NCBI GenBank assembly: GCA_043228905.1
Contig: JBHGNT010000004.1
Span: 14,322,001 to 14,386,000, forward strand
Reading direction: 5' to 3'
Source of the DNA: Azolla caroliniana
Lineage: Eukaryota > Polypodiophyta
Length of the DNA: 64,000 nt
The notes beneath the pieces were generated by a model. It was not told the origin of the DNA. It made no database searches and was given only the letters and a program-made list of their open reading frames with translations. How positions within the stretch are numbered: the first letter of the stretch is position 1; each line of letters starts with the position of its first letter. This document shows, piece after piece, positions 44,819 to 56,567 of the stretch. Made by a program: the position numbers and the translations under genes.

Positions 44819-46250
44819 TACTCCCCCTCTTTAAAACATTGCACTCTCGCAATGGAAAGTTAGGGAAGTTAGTTCTGAGATTATTTTCACGTTCCCATCT
44901 GGCATCTTTTATTAATTTATCCATCCATTTTATTTTAAATTCTCGGATTTCCTTAGTACGTAATTTTTTTGTTTTAACATCGAGCATTCTTTTTGGTACA
45001 TGTGGTTTAGAAAATAATTCTTCAGAAGTAACCAGAGTTTCAGTTGTAATTGTATTGTCACCAAAACCTAGAAGTTCTTTTAGACGACTCACATAAAAAA
45101 CTGGATGAATTTCAACACCATCAGGAAGGACGAGACAATAGGTTGATGACCCAATGCGTTTGAGGACTGTAAAAGGTCCACAAAACCATGGGGCTAACTT
45201 AGCACACTTACCCTTAGACAATGTCTTAGAATTGTGAGGTACACATAAAAATACCTTCTGTCCAGGGTTGAATACACGAGGTTGCCTATGATGATCGGCA
45301 TAAAAACGCGCTCTATCTTTAGCTGTTTTTATATTATCTCATGCAATATGCAACATATCTTGCATATCCCGAAGAAAGTTTTGCGTACTTCGCAACTCAT
45401 CATGATGTATATTAACATCAATCGGGGCTCGTGACTGAAAACCATACATCAACATAAAAGGACTATATCCCGTTGATGTATGCTTGGAGTTATTCTAAGC
45501 AAACTCCAAATTTGGGAGATAACGTTCCCATTTTGTTGGTTTTGTACCAACGTATGCTTGAAGCATGTCCTCAATAATTTGATTTACTCATTCTATCTGT
45601 CCATCGGATTAAGGATGATCCGTGGAGCTCATGCTCAATGTAGTTTATAACTTCTTAAAGACTTGTGTCCAGAAGTCACTAGTAAACTTTGGGTCTCGAT
45701 CACTCACACTCTCCATTAGTAACCCATAAAAATGAAATAACTCGTCAATGAATTGGTAAGCCAATTCAGGAGTTGTTACCATGGTTTTCGTAGCAATAAA
45801 TCTGGCCATTTTAGTTAGTCTGTCAACCACAACCCAGATGGCATCATGACCTTTTTGGGTGCAAGGAAGGCTAACAATAAAATTCGTGGATATACTTTCC
45901 CACTTATTATTGGGAATGTTCAAGGGATTTAAAAGTCTTGTGGCTTTAAGTCGCTTGGTTTTGTTAACCTGACATTGGTGACATTTAATCACATAGTTAT
46001 GTATGTCAGGACGCATCTTAGGCCAATAAAATTGAGTCGAGATGAGAATGAGTGCACGATGTATTCCAAGGTGCCCTGCTAAGGGTGCGTCATGGCATTA
46101 AAAAAGAATCATCTTTTTGACCTTAGGTAAATCTGGAACACAAATCTTCCCATTACAGTAGAGCAGACCGTTAGCAATGTGGAAGTATTCCTTCGAGGAT
46201 GTGGTGGTGTTTCGCAAAATAACTGTCATCAGGATACTTTCCTCGAAGGT
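44805..46250 (-). pseudogene. pol: Ty3-I integrase with chromodomain, broken
   Basis: HHCC finger at about 46130-45960 (C.QCQVNK). The core has VVVDRLTKMARF (first Asp, near 45830) and SDRDPKF (second Asp, near 45700). The Glu region near 45600 is degraded by stops. The last frame (45221-44805) has the GPF module and then a chromodomain-like VPKRMLDVKTKKL...FKIKWMDKL...WERE. In chromoviruses this module is thought to target insertion to marked chromatin. The stop lies 14 bases inside the LTR. Confidence 0.85.
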
Positions 46251-46310
46251 GATCATAAAAATCTGATGTTATTTCAGTGAAGCTAAGCATGTTAACTTCA
46301 CGGATGCAAC

Positions 46311-47543
46311 TTAGTGCATCAACACAATGTTCATGGAACCTTTACGATATCGTATGGAAAAATCAAAGTCCTGGATGAGATCAACCCATCGTACCTTACG
46401 ACCTTTCAGGTCTTGTTGCTCACAAAAATATTTCAAGGAGTTGTGGTCCGTAGTTACCACAAAGCGATTTCCATAAAGATAACGACGCCATGTTCTGAGT
46501 GCATGTATAACTGCAAACAATTCCTTTTCTTGAATGGTATACCGACAATGAGTAGAATCAAGTTTCTTACTCTCGAATGCTATTGGTTTACCATCTTGAT
46601 ATAAGACAGCACCTATAGCATAATCGCTTGCATTGGTTTTAACCTCAAAAGGTTTTGAAGGATCGGATCAAAGAAGTGAAGGAGCCTTACACACCAGGTC
46701 CTTGAGTTCCTTCAAGCCAAGGTCTAGTGTAGCATTCCAGACAATAGGTTTTGTAGACTTACACGTTTGACCTTTTAGAAGATCAGTAAACGGCGTCATC
46801 AATTGGGAGTAATTACGAAGGGATTTTCGCAAAAACCCGACTAAACCAAGGAATGATCAAACTTCTCGAGTATTCCGAAGAGTGGGCCAAAGCATGATTT
46901 TCTCGATGCGAGAAGGATCAATTTCAACTCCTCGTTCGGTTATGAGATGTCCAAGATAAGTAATTGATTTCTTAAGAACTCACATTTTGAGTTCTTCGCA
47001 TAAAACTGTTTTTCATGCAATGTTTATAAAACAAAGCGGACATGTTTAGCATGTTCTTGTAATGTACGGCTATAAACTAAAATATCATCCAAGAAAATAA
47101 CGACAAATTTTCCAAGTTGTTCTCGGAAACTGTCATTCATTTCTTGTTGAAATGTAGTCGGAGCATTGGTCAAATCAAAAGGCATAACCAAAAACTTATA
47201 ATGGCCATAGTGTGTACAAAATGCAGTTTTAGGAACATCCTCCTCACATACGAATTTGATAGTAGCCAATACGGAGATCAAGTTTCGTAAAATACCGAGC
47301 TCCTTGGAGACGGTCAATTAGATCGTCAGCCCAGGGCAATGGATACGAATTCTTGGTTGTCACTTTATTCAAGCGCATGTAATTAATATACATACACCAT
47401 GTGCCCTCTTTCTTTTTAACCAAGAGAACTGGTGCACCCCATGGAGATTTACTATAACATATATAACCCATTCGTAAATATTTCTTGAGTTGCTTAGATA
47501 CCTCATCCTCTTCGGATCGACTTAAGTGGAACGCAAGGTACAA
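46311..47543 (-). pseudogene. pol: Ty3-I RT and RNase H, broken
   Basis: RT blocks: [17 protein letters not shown] (47440-47400), [12 protein letters not shown] and [16 protein letters not shown] (near 47190), and the intact catalytic FLDDILVYS near 47090-47065. RNase H: YLYGNRFVVTTDHNSLKYF (46480-46430). At least three frame breaks. Confidence 0.85.
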
Positions 47544-49093
47544 TATATATACGATGGTCTATATTATGTTTAGGAGGTAACCTATCTGGTAGTTCACTCG
47601 GAAAAACATCACGATAATCATTTAAGATTTCATCTAGTTGTTGTTGTTCAAAATATGTTAATTGAACCGAGACATTATCGATATTGCAAACGTGAATGTC
47701 TGGATCAAGTATACAATAAAATAGAGTAGAACAAGACAACTCGGATATTGATGGAGAGGAAACAATCGAGAGGGATTGTTTTTTTACACATTGAATAAAA
47801 TGAGTGCAATCGTTTAGTACAAAAGTTATTGAATGATGAACCCAATCAATAGATAAAGAAGAGTTTTTATTATAGAACCAGGGATAACCCAGCATTGCAT
47901 CAGTGATACAAAGATTCATTACATGGAAGTCTACTTCCTCTATATAAGTATCAATAGAAATTCCTAATGAATGAATCGCCCCGTTGATGTATTGTACTCT
48001 TCCATCAGCCAAGTGCACCGTATAGGTGTGATCACTTACGGTGGGTTGGATTCCCCATATTTGAACCAAATGATCATTCACAAAGTTGTGTGAGCTTCCC
48101 GAATCAAACAAAAATTGTATAGGAGATCCATTGATATACCCGTTTGCACGTAGTAAATCATTGGGACCCAATACATAGTGAGGGAAAGAACATTGACAAT
48201 TACTTAAATGATGTGTATAGACATGAAGGACATTAGGAATCTGACCTTTATGGTCTGTAGCTTTAGCTTTGTTGTCGTACTCTTTTCGTTGGAACTTTCG
48301 ACATTGCTCTGTTGTATGACCCTTCTTTTTGTAGAATACGCAAAAAGGATGTTGTCGCTTGGGTGTCTTGCGTTTCCCAGCGAATTGCGATTGCTTAGTC
48401 TCGGGCGCTTCGTTGGGTTTGTTGTGGTCCTTCTTCGAAGTGCGTTGATAGCGAAAAACTATTTCAACGGCCTCTTCGAAGGATTTTGGATCCTTATGGT
48501 GCACTATCCAGTGATAGTCCGAATTGGGGATGCCATTGACAAAACAATCTATTAACCAGTTGTCCCCTTCTAGACCCGACTTTTGGATTTGGGTTCTAGC
48601 ATGGTGAACATAGTCTTCTAGCAAGGAAAACTTCTTGCTAGAGAGGTTCATTAAAGCTTGTGCTACCTCGGTTCGAGAGGGAGGTTGCAGAAATTGGCCC
48701 TTAAAAACTGTGACAAAATTTATCCAGGTATCGGGCAATTTCCCCAAACTTCAGAGCCCACGCCACCAAGCGGCGGCTTTAACCCCTAGTTCTCGGCCGA
48801 CATATGCAATCTTCGTACTATTTGGCATGGGATAGAGCTCAAAATGAGACTCCCATCGGCCCAACCATGTGTAGATTGCTTCTTCGGTTCTTTCCTTTTT
48901 TTCGCTCATCAGGTCTATTAGTCTCACGTTGTAAACTAATGACACGTGCCCCGAGAGCACTTTGAGATTGCCAAAGTTCAGTCATTTGTTGAGCGGTGAA
49001 ACTAAGGTATTGGCTTATTTATGAAAAATACATCTGAATGGACATTTGTCTAGGAGGATTTCCTTGAGTTCCTTCCCCTTGAGTGGATGACAT
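47503..49093 (-). pseudogene. gag: Ty3-I gag and protease
   Basis: A start at 49093 (MSSTQGEG) is followed by Gag in shifted frames (48960-48751, then 48747-47503). The knuckle reads C-x2-Tyr-x4-H-x4-C near 48335-48300, so the second Cys is lost (TGC to TAC type). The protease has DSGSSHNF at 48105 and downstream blocks LGYPW and SIDW. The frame continues into the [11 protein letters not shown] start of RT. Confidence 0.85.
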
Positions 49094-49700
49094 CGGGTCG
49101 TTGAATGATTATTTCTAACAAAGAAATAGGATAAGGTCAGACAAATAGTCATAACATCAAGTCATGATGTAAACATATCATGGGCCAACATTAATTGATA
49201 TCATGATCTCACGTCAATACCCCTCTAGACGTATGAGGTGAGGTTCAAGATCAGGTTACTATGGTAACACAAAGATGTTTTAAAAACCATGGGGGTGACA
49301 AATTAATGTCTTTCCCTAATCTCTATATCGATTTTTTCATGGCGGCTCCCCGAGGCTCAACCATGTATGTTCGTGTCATGAATAGTATATACACGAAAAA
49401 AATGTTAACAATAAACTATGTTTCGGTGCCCACATATATGGTTTCAGCTCTTTAAGTCCTATTACGAGGACCCCAAAGTGCAGTTAGACCTCAAGTCTAA
49501 ACATGTGTTATAGTCATATGTATCAACGATGTTGTATGGTCTTGATCATATTTGAACTCGAGACCTCGAGAACAAATGCATTAAACACTTGAGCCAACCA
49601 AGTAGGTTGCTCTTCTTAAATGTTTAATATTTAATGCGTATAAGAGACATGCGAGGCATTTGCCCATATATGTGTTTTTAAAAGAAACATATATGTCAAG
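49094..49700 (-). other. Ty3-I leader, gag-proximal part, with tRNA-like stretch
   Basis: Non-coding between the gag start and Cop-E. On the minus strand at about 49609-49548 it has an A-box-like TGGCTCAAGTG and a B-box-like GGTCTCGAGTTCAAAT, about 35 bases apart. This is the usual layout of plant tRNA-derived SINE heads. Nothing else is recognised. Confidence 0.55.
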
Positions 49701-50152
49701 TGAAAAGAATGGCGTGCGGAAGCAATATAGAAAAAACGAACAACAGAAAACGCAGGTTTAATGGAAAGCTTAGGTTTGCACAGTGCGCACGGGAGAGACA
49801 AAGAGAGAGTAAACACAAGAACTTAATTCAAAAAGATAATACTCAATCTGTACATAGGATGTGCTCAGTGAGCACTTTTATACAAGCCCTGAAAATCAGG
49901 CTGACACAAGTACTAACAGTACTTGACTGCTCATAAATGAGCCTCGACTTACTCCCAAAGCTATTCCTTACGAGGAATATCTTTCTAACGGCCTTTCAGT
50001 TTACGCACCGATACTGCCTTCCTACGCACCGGTTTGCGTACCGTTTTACGCATCTGTTTTACGCACTGGTCCGGCCTAACTGATCGGTCCCAACCGATTC
50101 GGTCCTTGGCTTGCTCAGCCGATCCGGCGGATGTTGAGCTTGTCTCTCAACA
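49701..50152 (-). repeat. Cop-E 3' LTR
   Basis: The minus strand starts with the hairpin TGTTGAG-N7-CTCAACA (50152-50132) after TTGAGGGGGAG. The palindrome GTGCTCA-G-TGAGCAC (49861-49875) lies next to the TATA-like TATAAAAG of the minus strand. About 26 differences from the other LTR by eye. Confidence 0.93.
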
Positions 50153-50383
50153 CTCCCCCTCAAGCTCAACTTGAGGCTCTTCGGGATCTTCCGGATCACC
50201 GCTCCGGTTCCTCCTCGCTCCACGCCTCGCTCGCACTCCTCGGCCTTTTCGACTCCGTGCGCTTCGACCCTTCCGGTCAGTACGGCCCTTCATAACTCCC
50301 TTGTTGTCGCAGTGTTGGTGCTTCTCCTGCTGCCTTCTTTTCCGCTTGGCCCTCGGTTGATTCAGTGTATCCGAATCAAACAC
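50153..50383 (-). other. Cop-E tail replacing RT end and RNase H
   Basis: A basic low-complexity frame fills this stretch (50383-50147). It resembles the non-coding tail of Cop-D rather than pol, so it is probably tail sequence brought next to RT by the deletion. Confidence 0.55.
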
Positions 50384-51025
50384 TCAAACCGACTCGGCTA
50401 CCTCCGATCGGTTTTCTCTCTCGTCTGAGTTGGTTGTCTCCACGCGGTCGATTTCACCTAGGTCGGCGTTGGTGATGACCAAGTCATCAACATATAGTAA
50501 AATACTAACCGGCCCGAGTCGACCTTTCCGGATGAACAGGGAAGAGTCCGATTTTGATGTTGCAAAGCCCATCCGACGCAGTTGCTACGTGATCTTCGCG
50601 TTCCAGGCACGCGGGGCTTGCTTCAATCAGTAAAGGGACTTCTTCATTCGGCACACCACCAAGGTGTTCGTTCCGGAGTGAAATCCGGGGGGCTGTACCA
50701 TATACACTTGTTCCTCAAGCTCACCTTGCAGGAACACATTCTTTACATCCATCTGATGTAAGTGCCACCCCTTTGCCGCAGCTACCACGAGCAAAACATG
50801 GATGGTCGTCATCTTCGCGACTGGCGCAAATGTCTCATCGTAGTCGATGTCGTGTTTCTGCACGTAGCCTTTTACCACTAATCGGGCCTTGTATCGGTTG
50901 ACCGAGCCGTCTGTGTTGTACTTGACCTTGTACACCCACCTACATCCGATCGGCTTCACACCCTTTGGTGCGTCAACCAGGTCCCAGGTCTCGTTTTCCG
51001 CCAATGCGTGCATCTCTTCCTCCAT
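50384..51025 (-). pseudogene. pol: Cop-E RT, truncated
   Basis: [21 protein letters not shown] opens RT. After a stop near 50627 the second part has the intact LLYVDDLVIT (near 50500) and ends within 20 residues. The rest of RT and all of RNase H are missing. Confidence 0.85.
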
Positions 51026-51034
51026 CGCGGTGCC

Positions 51035-52879
51035 CTAGTTCGCGTCCTTAGCTGCTTCTGTGTAGCTCTCTGGCTCACATGCTTCTGCTACACGGATCAT
51101 GTATGCATAATGATGCGCCATGTACTCGTTGTATCCGAACCGCACAACTGGGTTCTTCTGGCGGGTAGATCGGTGTAATCGGTCTTTAGCTGATGTCGAG
51201 GTCTTCTCGGCCGACGCGGACTTCGCTCTTGAAGACCCGTCACCGCTTTCCTCGGAGTCGGACTCGCGTCGGTCTGACTCGTTTCTATCTGTGCCGGAAT
51301 CCGACACCTTTTTCTTCCCTTTCTCTTTGCGCATAAGCCGTCTCCTCGGCTTCTTGCACGGGGAATGTACGACCGAGTCTCCACTACTCGCCGACTCTTC
51401 ATCGGACTGGTCGAAATGACTCAGTCGTCCATTTGGTCCACTTAACCAAAACGAAATTGGACTCTCTTCGCAGATCCCGATTTCAGGCTCATCCGGAGGC
51501 ATCTCATTCTCTCTGACCTCGTCGTCAGAACCTGGATTGGAGGTGAGGTCCGGAGTCGGGGGCAAGTACCAGGACGCGGACTCATCAAACACAACATCGC
51601 GGCTCACGCGCGCTTGTTTGGTACGCGGGTTATAACACTTATAGCCCTTCTGCTCGTCCGAATAGCCGACCAAGATAAACTTCTCGGCTTTCGCGTCCAA
51701 CTTCCTCCTTTTTTCCTTCGGCACATGCACATACGCAATGCTACCAAAAACTCGTAAGTGTCGCAAGTTCAGCTTCGTTCCAAAATATAGCTTGTGCGCC
51801 GACACTTTATCTCCGATCCGATTCTGGATGTATACCCCGGTCCTTACCGCCTCGGCCCAGTAGAACTTGGGCAAGCTCTTCTCTTCCAGCATTGCCCGTG
51901 CCGCTTCCACAACCGACCGATTTTTCCTCTCGGCCACGCCGTTTTGCTCCAGCGTGTATCTGCAACTGAATTCGCACCAAATTCCCATCTGTTGTAGATA
52001 ACCGTTGAATTGACCGGAAAAGTATTCTTTTCCGCCATCCGACCGCAGACACTTGATCTGTCTTCCTGTTTCCGTTTCCACGAACCCTTTGAGGTCCCGG
52101 ATATAGTCAAAGACTTCGCTCTTCCTCTCCATGAGGTAGATCCATGTGTGCCACGTGTAGTCGTCGATGAAGGAGACGAAATATCGGCTCCTGCCAAGAT
52201 TAATGTTTTGTGTCGGCCCCCACACATCAGAGTGTATCACGTCGAGCTTGTTCCGGCTCCGGTTACACTCGTTGGGGAAGGGAAGTCGGTGTTGCTTCCC
52301 AAGCTGGCAGGCTTCACAAATTTGTGCCTTCCGACCACTAAATTTGGGCAATCCGAACACCGCTTGTTTCAATTGCAGGTCTTGAAGCCGCTGGTAGTTG
52401 ACGTGGCCTATCCGCTTGTGCCATAAGTCGATGTCCGACTCAACTTTTTGTCCCTTCGCGAACATTGCGGTGCCACCGTCAGTAGAGTCGAGGATGAACA
52501 TCCTCCCATCTCTGCGCCCTTGTGCAATAATACGGCCTTCTTCCTCAATGAAGCACCCGAGGTGTGTAAACCGAACCTGCATCCCCTGGTCGACGATCTG
52601 GCCAACCGACACCAGATTCTTCGTGATGGTCGGGACGTGTAACACGTTCATAAGTTTCCCTTTCTGCCCGACATGGCTCAAGGGAACTTCACCGACATTC
52701 GCGATCGGATGCGGAGTGTCGTCTCCAGTTGCGACTACTCCTGGTTGCGTCGGTTTCTCAAGGTATGAGAACCACTCCTCGTGGCACGTCATGTGGTTTG
52801 ACACGCCGGAGTCGACGTACCACACCTCCTCCGACTTCGGGGTGATCTTCTTCATTGAGTTTGCTTCGTGTCTCGTCAC
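51035..52879 (-). pseudogene. pol: Cop-E protease-integrase frame (614 codons, open)
   Basis: Protease VWYVDSGVSNHMTCHEEW (near 52820), pre-integrase finger LWHKRIGHVNY...C..C (near 52420-52310), and integrase core HSDVWGP, IKCLRSDGGKEYFS and a QNGVAERKN block with the catalytic Glu near 51935. The acidic and Ser-rich linker and the YNEYMAHHYAYM block precede RT. It is the longest open copia frame in the window. A stop at 51035 separates it from RT. Confidence 0.9.
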
Positions 52880-53474
52880 GAAGACTGACCCTTTTCTGGC
52901 TTTTCCGGATCCTTTGGCGTAGTGCGATCACTGCCGGTTTCCTTTGGCGTAGTGCAATCACTGCCGGTTTCCTTTGTCGGTATGTCCGGAACTAGATCCG
53001 GAACCGGTCCTCTCCGACTCGGCGCGCTTTTTCCAACACTCGCTCTCCCTGTGGCCATTCTTGCCACAATACCAGCATTCTGTGGCGGATTTCCCTTGCT
53101 GGTTCTCGTCACCTCGACTCCCCCTGTTTCCGGAGGGTCCGGAATTGCTGTCGGCATCACTTCGGTGCCTTCTTCCTTGATCCCATTGGCCGTCTCCATT
53201 GCATACCGACTCGCCTCGTCGTTTTTGCATCCCGAACGTAGCTTAATAGTTGTTCACCCACACAAGACGTGAAGCAGTACAACACTCTGCTCACCAATTG
53301 TTCCCACACCGGGAAGTCTTTGTGTGTCGAATCGGGTGCTGTGTCATTTGCACCATCGACATAGCTCCAGTAACCGTGTCCAAGCAGGTACTGGTGCATC
53401 TTGTAAGACCAAGACGCGTAGTTGTTTCTGTCCAGCTTCTCCGTCGGAAGGGAGCTAGCCATTCCTCTGTCCAT
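52880..53474 (-). pseudogene. gag: Cop-E gag with internal deletion
   Basis: It starts at 53474 (or the second Met at 53462, MASSLPTEKLD). After LLSYVRDAKT the sequence jumps to the region before the zinc knuckle. The knuckle CWYCGKNGHRESEC is in a different frame near 53075-53035. Roughly 130 residues of a typical Gag are absent. Two copies of a short Gly-Ser-Asp-Thr-Thr-Pro-type repeat lie near 52920-52970. Confidence 0.82.
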
Positions 53475-53544
53475 CGGTTTTCTTGTTCTTCTTCGTTGGT
53501 TTTTCCTTCGAGCAAAGTCGGCTGCAGAGGTTCTCAACCCTCAC

Positions 53545-53556
53545 GCTCTGATACCA
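53545..53556 (-). other. Cop-E primer binding site (initiator Met tRNA)
   Basis: Exact TGGTATCAGAGC on the minus strand, directly next to the LTR. Confidence 0.93.
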
Positions 53557-54008
53557 TGAAAAGAATGGCGTGTGGAAGCAATATAGAAAAAACGAACAAT
53601 AGAAAACGTAGGTTTAATGGAAAGCTTAGGTTTGCACAGTACGCACGAGAGAGACAGAGAGAGAGTAAACACAAGAACTTAATTCAAAAAGATAATACTC
53701 AATCTGTACATAGGATGTGCTCAGTGAGCACTTTTATACAAGCCTTGACAATCAGGCTGACACAAGTACTGATAGTACTTGACTGCTCATAAATGAGCCT
53801 CGATTTACTCCCAAAACTATTCCTTACGAGGAATATCTTTCTAACGGCCTTTCAGTTTACGCACTGATATGGTCTTCCTACGCATCGGTTTGCGTACCGG
53901 TTTATGCATCCGTTTCACGCACCGGTCTGGCCTAACCGATCGGTCCCAACCGATCCGGTCCTTGGCTTGCTCAGCCGATCCGGCCGATGTTGAGCTTGTC
54001 TCTCAACA
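53557..54008 (-). repeat. Cop-E 5' LTR
   Basis: 452 bp, ends TG...CA, hairpin start repeated at 54008. The palindrome GTGCTCA-G-TGAGCAC is at 53717-53731. Confidence 0.93.
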
Positions 54009-54013
54009 TCAAG

Positions 54014-55111
54014 CGTCCTTATTTCCCCCTCGTTTACCACAAACTTTGTTGGTATGTTACCTAACCTCAAGTGTCGTAATTACGATGGCATACGCCAAAG
54101 TGCAACCTAATGGTCATGCCAAATGAGCCCTCTTTTCGTAGTAGGCCCACGTGGCCCATCACATGGTTACGTCATTACAAATGCATTTCGTAAGAATTAT
54201 CTCATGGTGGCATCGTATCCATGTAATGACAGAGGGATGTTGGATATGTGTGTCATAAGAGCGACCTCACATCAAGTGGGTCAAGCCCTACGTTCTCAAC
54301 ACCATTGTGGCTAAGATTGTTTCATTACGTAACGAAATCGAAGTCACCAACGGGGATGTCAGCAATAAAAATTTGTTGAAAAAGGGATGGTGACAACGGC
54401 ATTCTCACAAAAATGTGAGGACGGCCACCAAGATCCTTTCCCCGAAAAGGAAAACATTCGATATTGAAATCACGTAATAGCTTATATACACATATGTATA
54501 TTATCACATATATACGATCAAATACGTATACACGTGACCACATATGCATATATAAAAGAAATCGTAACATAAAATAGCCAAAAATGATGTAATCGCATAC
54601 GTAATCGAGGCATAAACCCTCTACTCACACGAAACATCTAAAAATAAGGGCTAATTGTAATACGCAATTGAGGTATTGACCTCATACGCATACGACACCA
54701 AACGCATATCATTTACATACAAATCAAGGTAATGTTCTCATATGCAAACGTAACATATGTTTGTGAACGTAATTGAGGTATTAACCTCGTACGCATACGA
54801 CACTAATCACATATTAAATATATGTCAAATGAGGTATTGACCTCGTACACATATGTAAATGCTTTATATAACCAATTAATTACAACTACAACATCATTGA
54901 ATTAATGGGAAAAAAATTAGATATGGCCATATACATGATTAGAAGGGAGAAGAAAAATAGAAAACAAAACAAGAAAGATTACCGAAGTTCCTTTGTTGAT
55001 CGCTGTCTAGATCAAGGTTGACCGCACATCGATCGATCACCATCAATCAAGAAGACAAAAGACAACAAAAGACAACAAAAGAAACATTAGAACATGAGCT
55101 CTGAAACCAAC
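54014..55111 (-). other. Ty3-I leader, LTR-proximal part, with direct repeats
   Basis: Non-coding leader between Cop-E and the Ty3-I 5' LTR. Four or more imperfect repeats built on AATTGAGGTATTGACCTCAT and ACGCATACGACAC lie at 54600-54865. The primer-site-like TGGTTTCAGAGC (one change from the initiator-Met site) is at 55098-55109. Confidence 0.7.
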
Positions 55112-55572
55112 TGTTAGAGATATGATCTAATGTAAGCGTATGGTAAGGAGAAAAGAATGATAGATAGATAGATAGAAAGGAGAGAGAGAAAGAAGGGTGC
55201 CGATCCACCCGACCACCCCCTGAGTGAAGGGATCGAGACGGACTCGAGCCTTGATCGGCGTCCCATACCACCGTCATGGTGTCGAGTCGTACCTGGTGCT
55301 AGCGCGCTCGCTACAAGAGTTGAACCACCACGAAACAGAGTCTCGACGTAGTCAAAAGATGATGAAATGAGGGTAGCTAGGCATCTTATTTATAGTGATA
55401 CCCAAGGCCCCCAGGCAAGTTCACACTTGGCCTAATGGGTTGTCTCAATCCCGAGGATTAAAAGTAATCTTCCCCTTCTTTACACTCTCATTTAACCCTC
55501 ACACTTATCCACGTGTATAGAATACTATGGTAAATTCTCACCACGGGATATTATATGGTCATGCCCATAACA
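55112..55572 (-). repeat. Ty3-I 5' LTR
   Basis: 461 bp. It matches 44351-44818 with roughly 30 differences by eye and fewer GATA units. Ends TG...CA. Confidence 0.92.
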
Positions 55573-55577
55573 AACTC

Positions 55578-56330
55578 CCATGTCATCCTCCACTTCATCT
55601 TCAACTCCTGCCATAGATTCTAGCTCCCCAATAGAGATCGATCGAATTCGCTACCGACCATTGACAAACGCGCAATGACAACATTGATGGGCCAACAATT
55701 TATGTCTCTATTGTGGTGGTCCCGACCATTTGATCCGCTCTTGTCCAAAACACGGACCCTGTCAAACACCACATCGTGTGGATGGGGTTGACATTTTCCA
55801 CCAACAGGAAACCTCCAATGTCTAGTTGCAGTATGGGTTGTGTATCTAGACCGCAAGAGTCGGCAGTTGTGTCAAGGGCCCAATCAACTGACTTCCTCGA
55901 CAACAAGCTTCACGCTTCCGAACACTCTTCAGTTTGGCTCTACCACTCCGAAGACAAAAGCTTTGTTGGATTCTAGGGCTACATCGTTCTTTATTGATAT
56001 CATGTTTGCATGAACACACAACATTCCAAGCAACAAAATAATTGTCCCGATTTCAGTTGAAGTGATCAACGATCGAACGCTCTCTTCTGGTGCAATCACA
56101 GATACAACAATTCCCTTGAGGCATCACATAGGAGCCCACGATGAAGAAATCATTTTTAACCTCATCACATCACCTCGACATCCTATCATCTTGGGGTTAT
56201 CATGACTCAAGACTCACAATCCAATCGTGGATTGACGATCTCGCTCCATCAACTTCACCTTGAATTCTCACCCAGAAGGGGGATTGCTTCCACTCTTCTT
56301 CGAGCCAATGCTCCGCCATTTGTTTGGCCG
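55578..56330 (+). pseudogene. Ty3-H zinc knuckle and protease
   Basis: It continues the gag frame cut at 44350. A knuckle CLYCGGPDHLIRSC lies at about 55702-55743. The protease motif reads LLDSRATSSFID (about 55962-55997), where Gly of Asp-Ser-Gly is Arg (GGG to AGG type). A later ILGLSW-like block is near 56185. Frames shift between the parts. RT would follow, but Ty3-F lies there. Confidence 0.8.
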
Positions 56331-56567
56331 CCTACTCCGTTGAGGACCACATCAACGGTTTCTCCAATTCCCCTTTCTGCTCCAGTGAGGACTGTGTCAA
56401 TGGTTGCTCCCACTCATGTTTTGGAGGCAACTCTCGTTTCTGCTCCGGGAGGACCACATTAGCGCTCGCTCCAATTCCCATTTTTGCTCCGGTGAGGACC
56501 ACGTCAATGGTTTCTCCCATTCATGTTTTGGAGGCAACTCCCTTTTCTGCTTCGGTGAGGACCACGT
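56330..56567 (+). repeat. Tandem repeats in the Ty3-H linker
   Basis: A unit of about 57 bases containing GAGGACCACGTCAATGGTTT and TTTTGGAGGCAACTC is repeated several times with variation. It encodes a Pro-Ser-Thr-rich linker in one frame. It is cut by the Ty3-F LTR at 56568. Confidence 0.75.

Larger units (their letters stand above)
49701..54008 (-). mobile_element. Cop-E: deleted copia element with perfect target duplication
   Basis: LTRs of exactly 452 bp each flank a minus-strand interior of 3.4 kb. Target copies TCAAG (49696-49700, 54009-54013) are perfect. The interior lacks the middle of gag and everything after the RT catalytic motif. It lies in the leader of Ty3-I. Confidence 0.95.
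44351..55572 (-). mobile_element. Ty3-I: chromovirus-type Ty3 element nested in Ty3-H
   Basis: LTRs at 44351-44818 and 55112-55572 with perfect target copies AACTC (44346-44350, 55573-55577). Minus-strand order: primer site, long leader, gag, protease, RT, RNase H, integrase with chromodomain, purine tract GAGGGGGAG. The leader is interrupted by Cop-E. Removing the element and one target copy restores an open gag frame in Ty3-H. Confidence 0.93.

Noticed and set aside
49548-49609. Functional tRNA gene
   Set aside because: Only A- and B-box-like parts are present; no acceptor stem or anticodon arm could be built.
54600-54865. Repeat array in the Ty3-I leader as a CRISPR array
   Set aside because: Units are irregular, there are no uniform spacers or cas genes, and the context is a plant retrotransposon.
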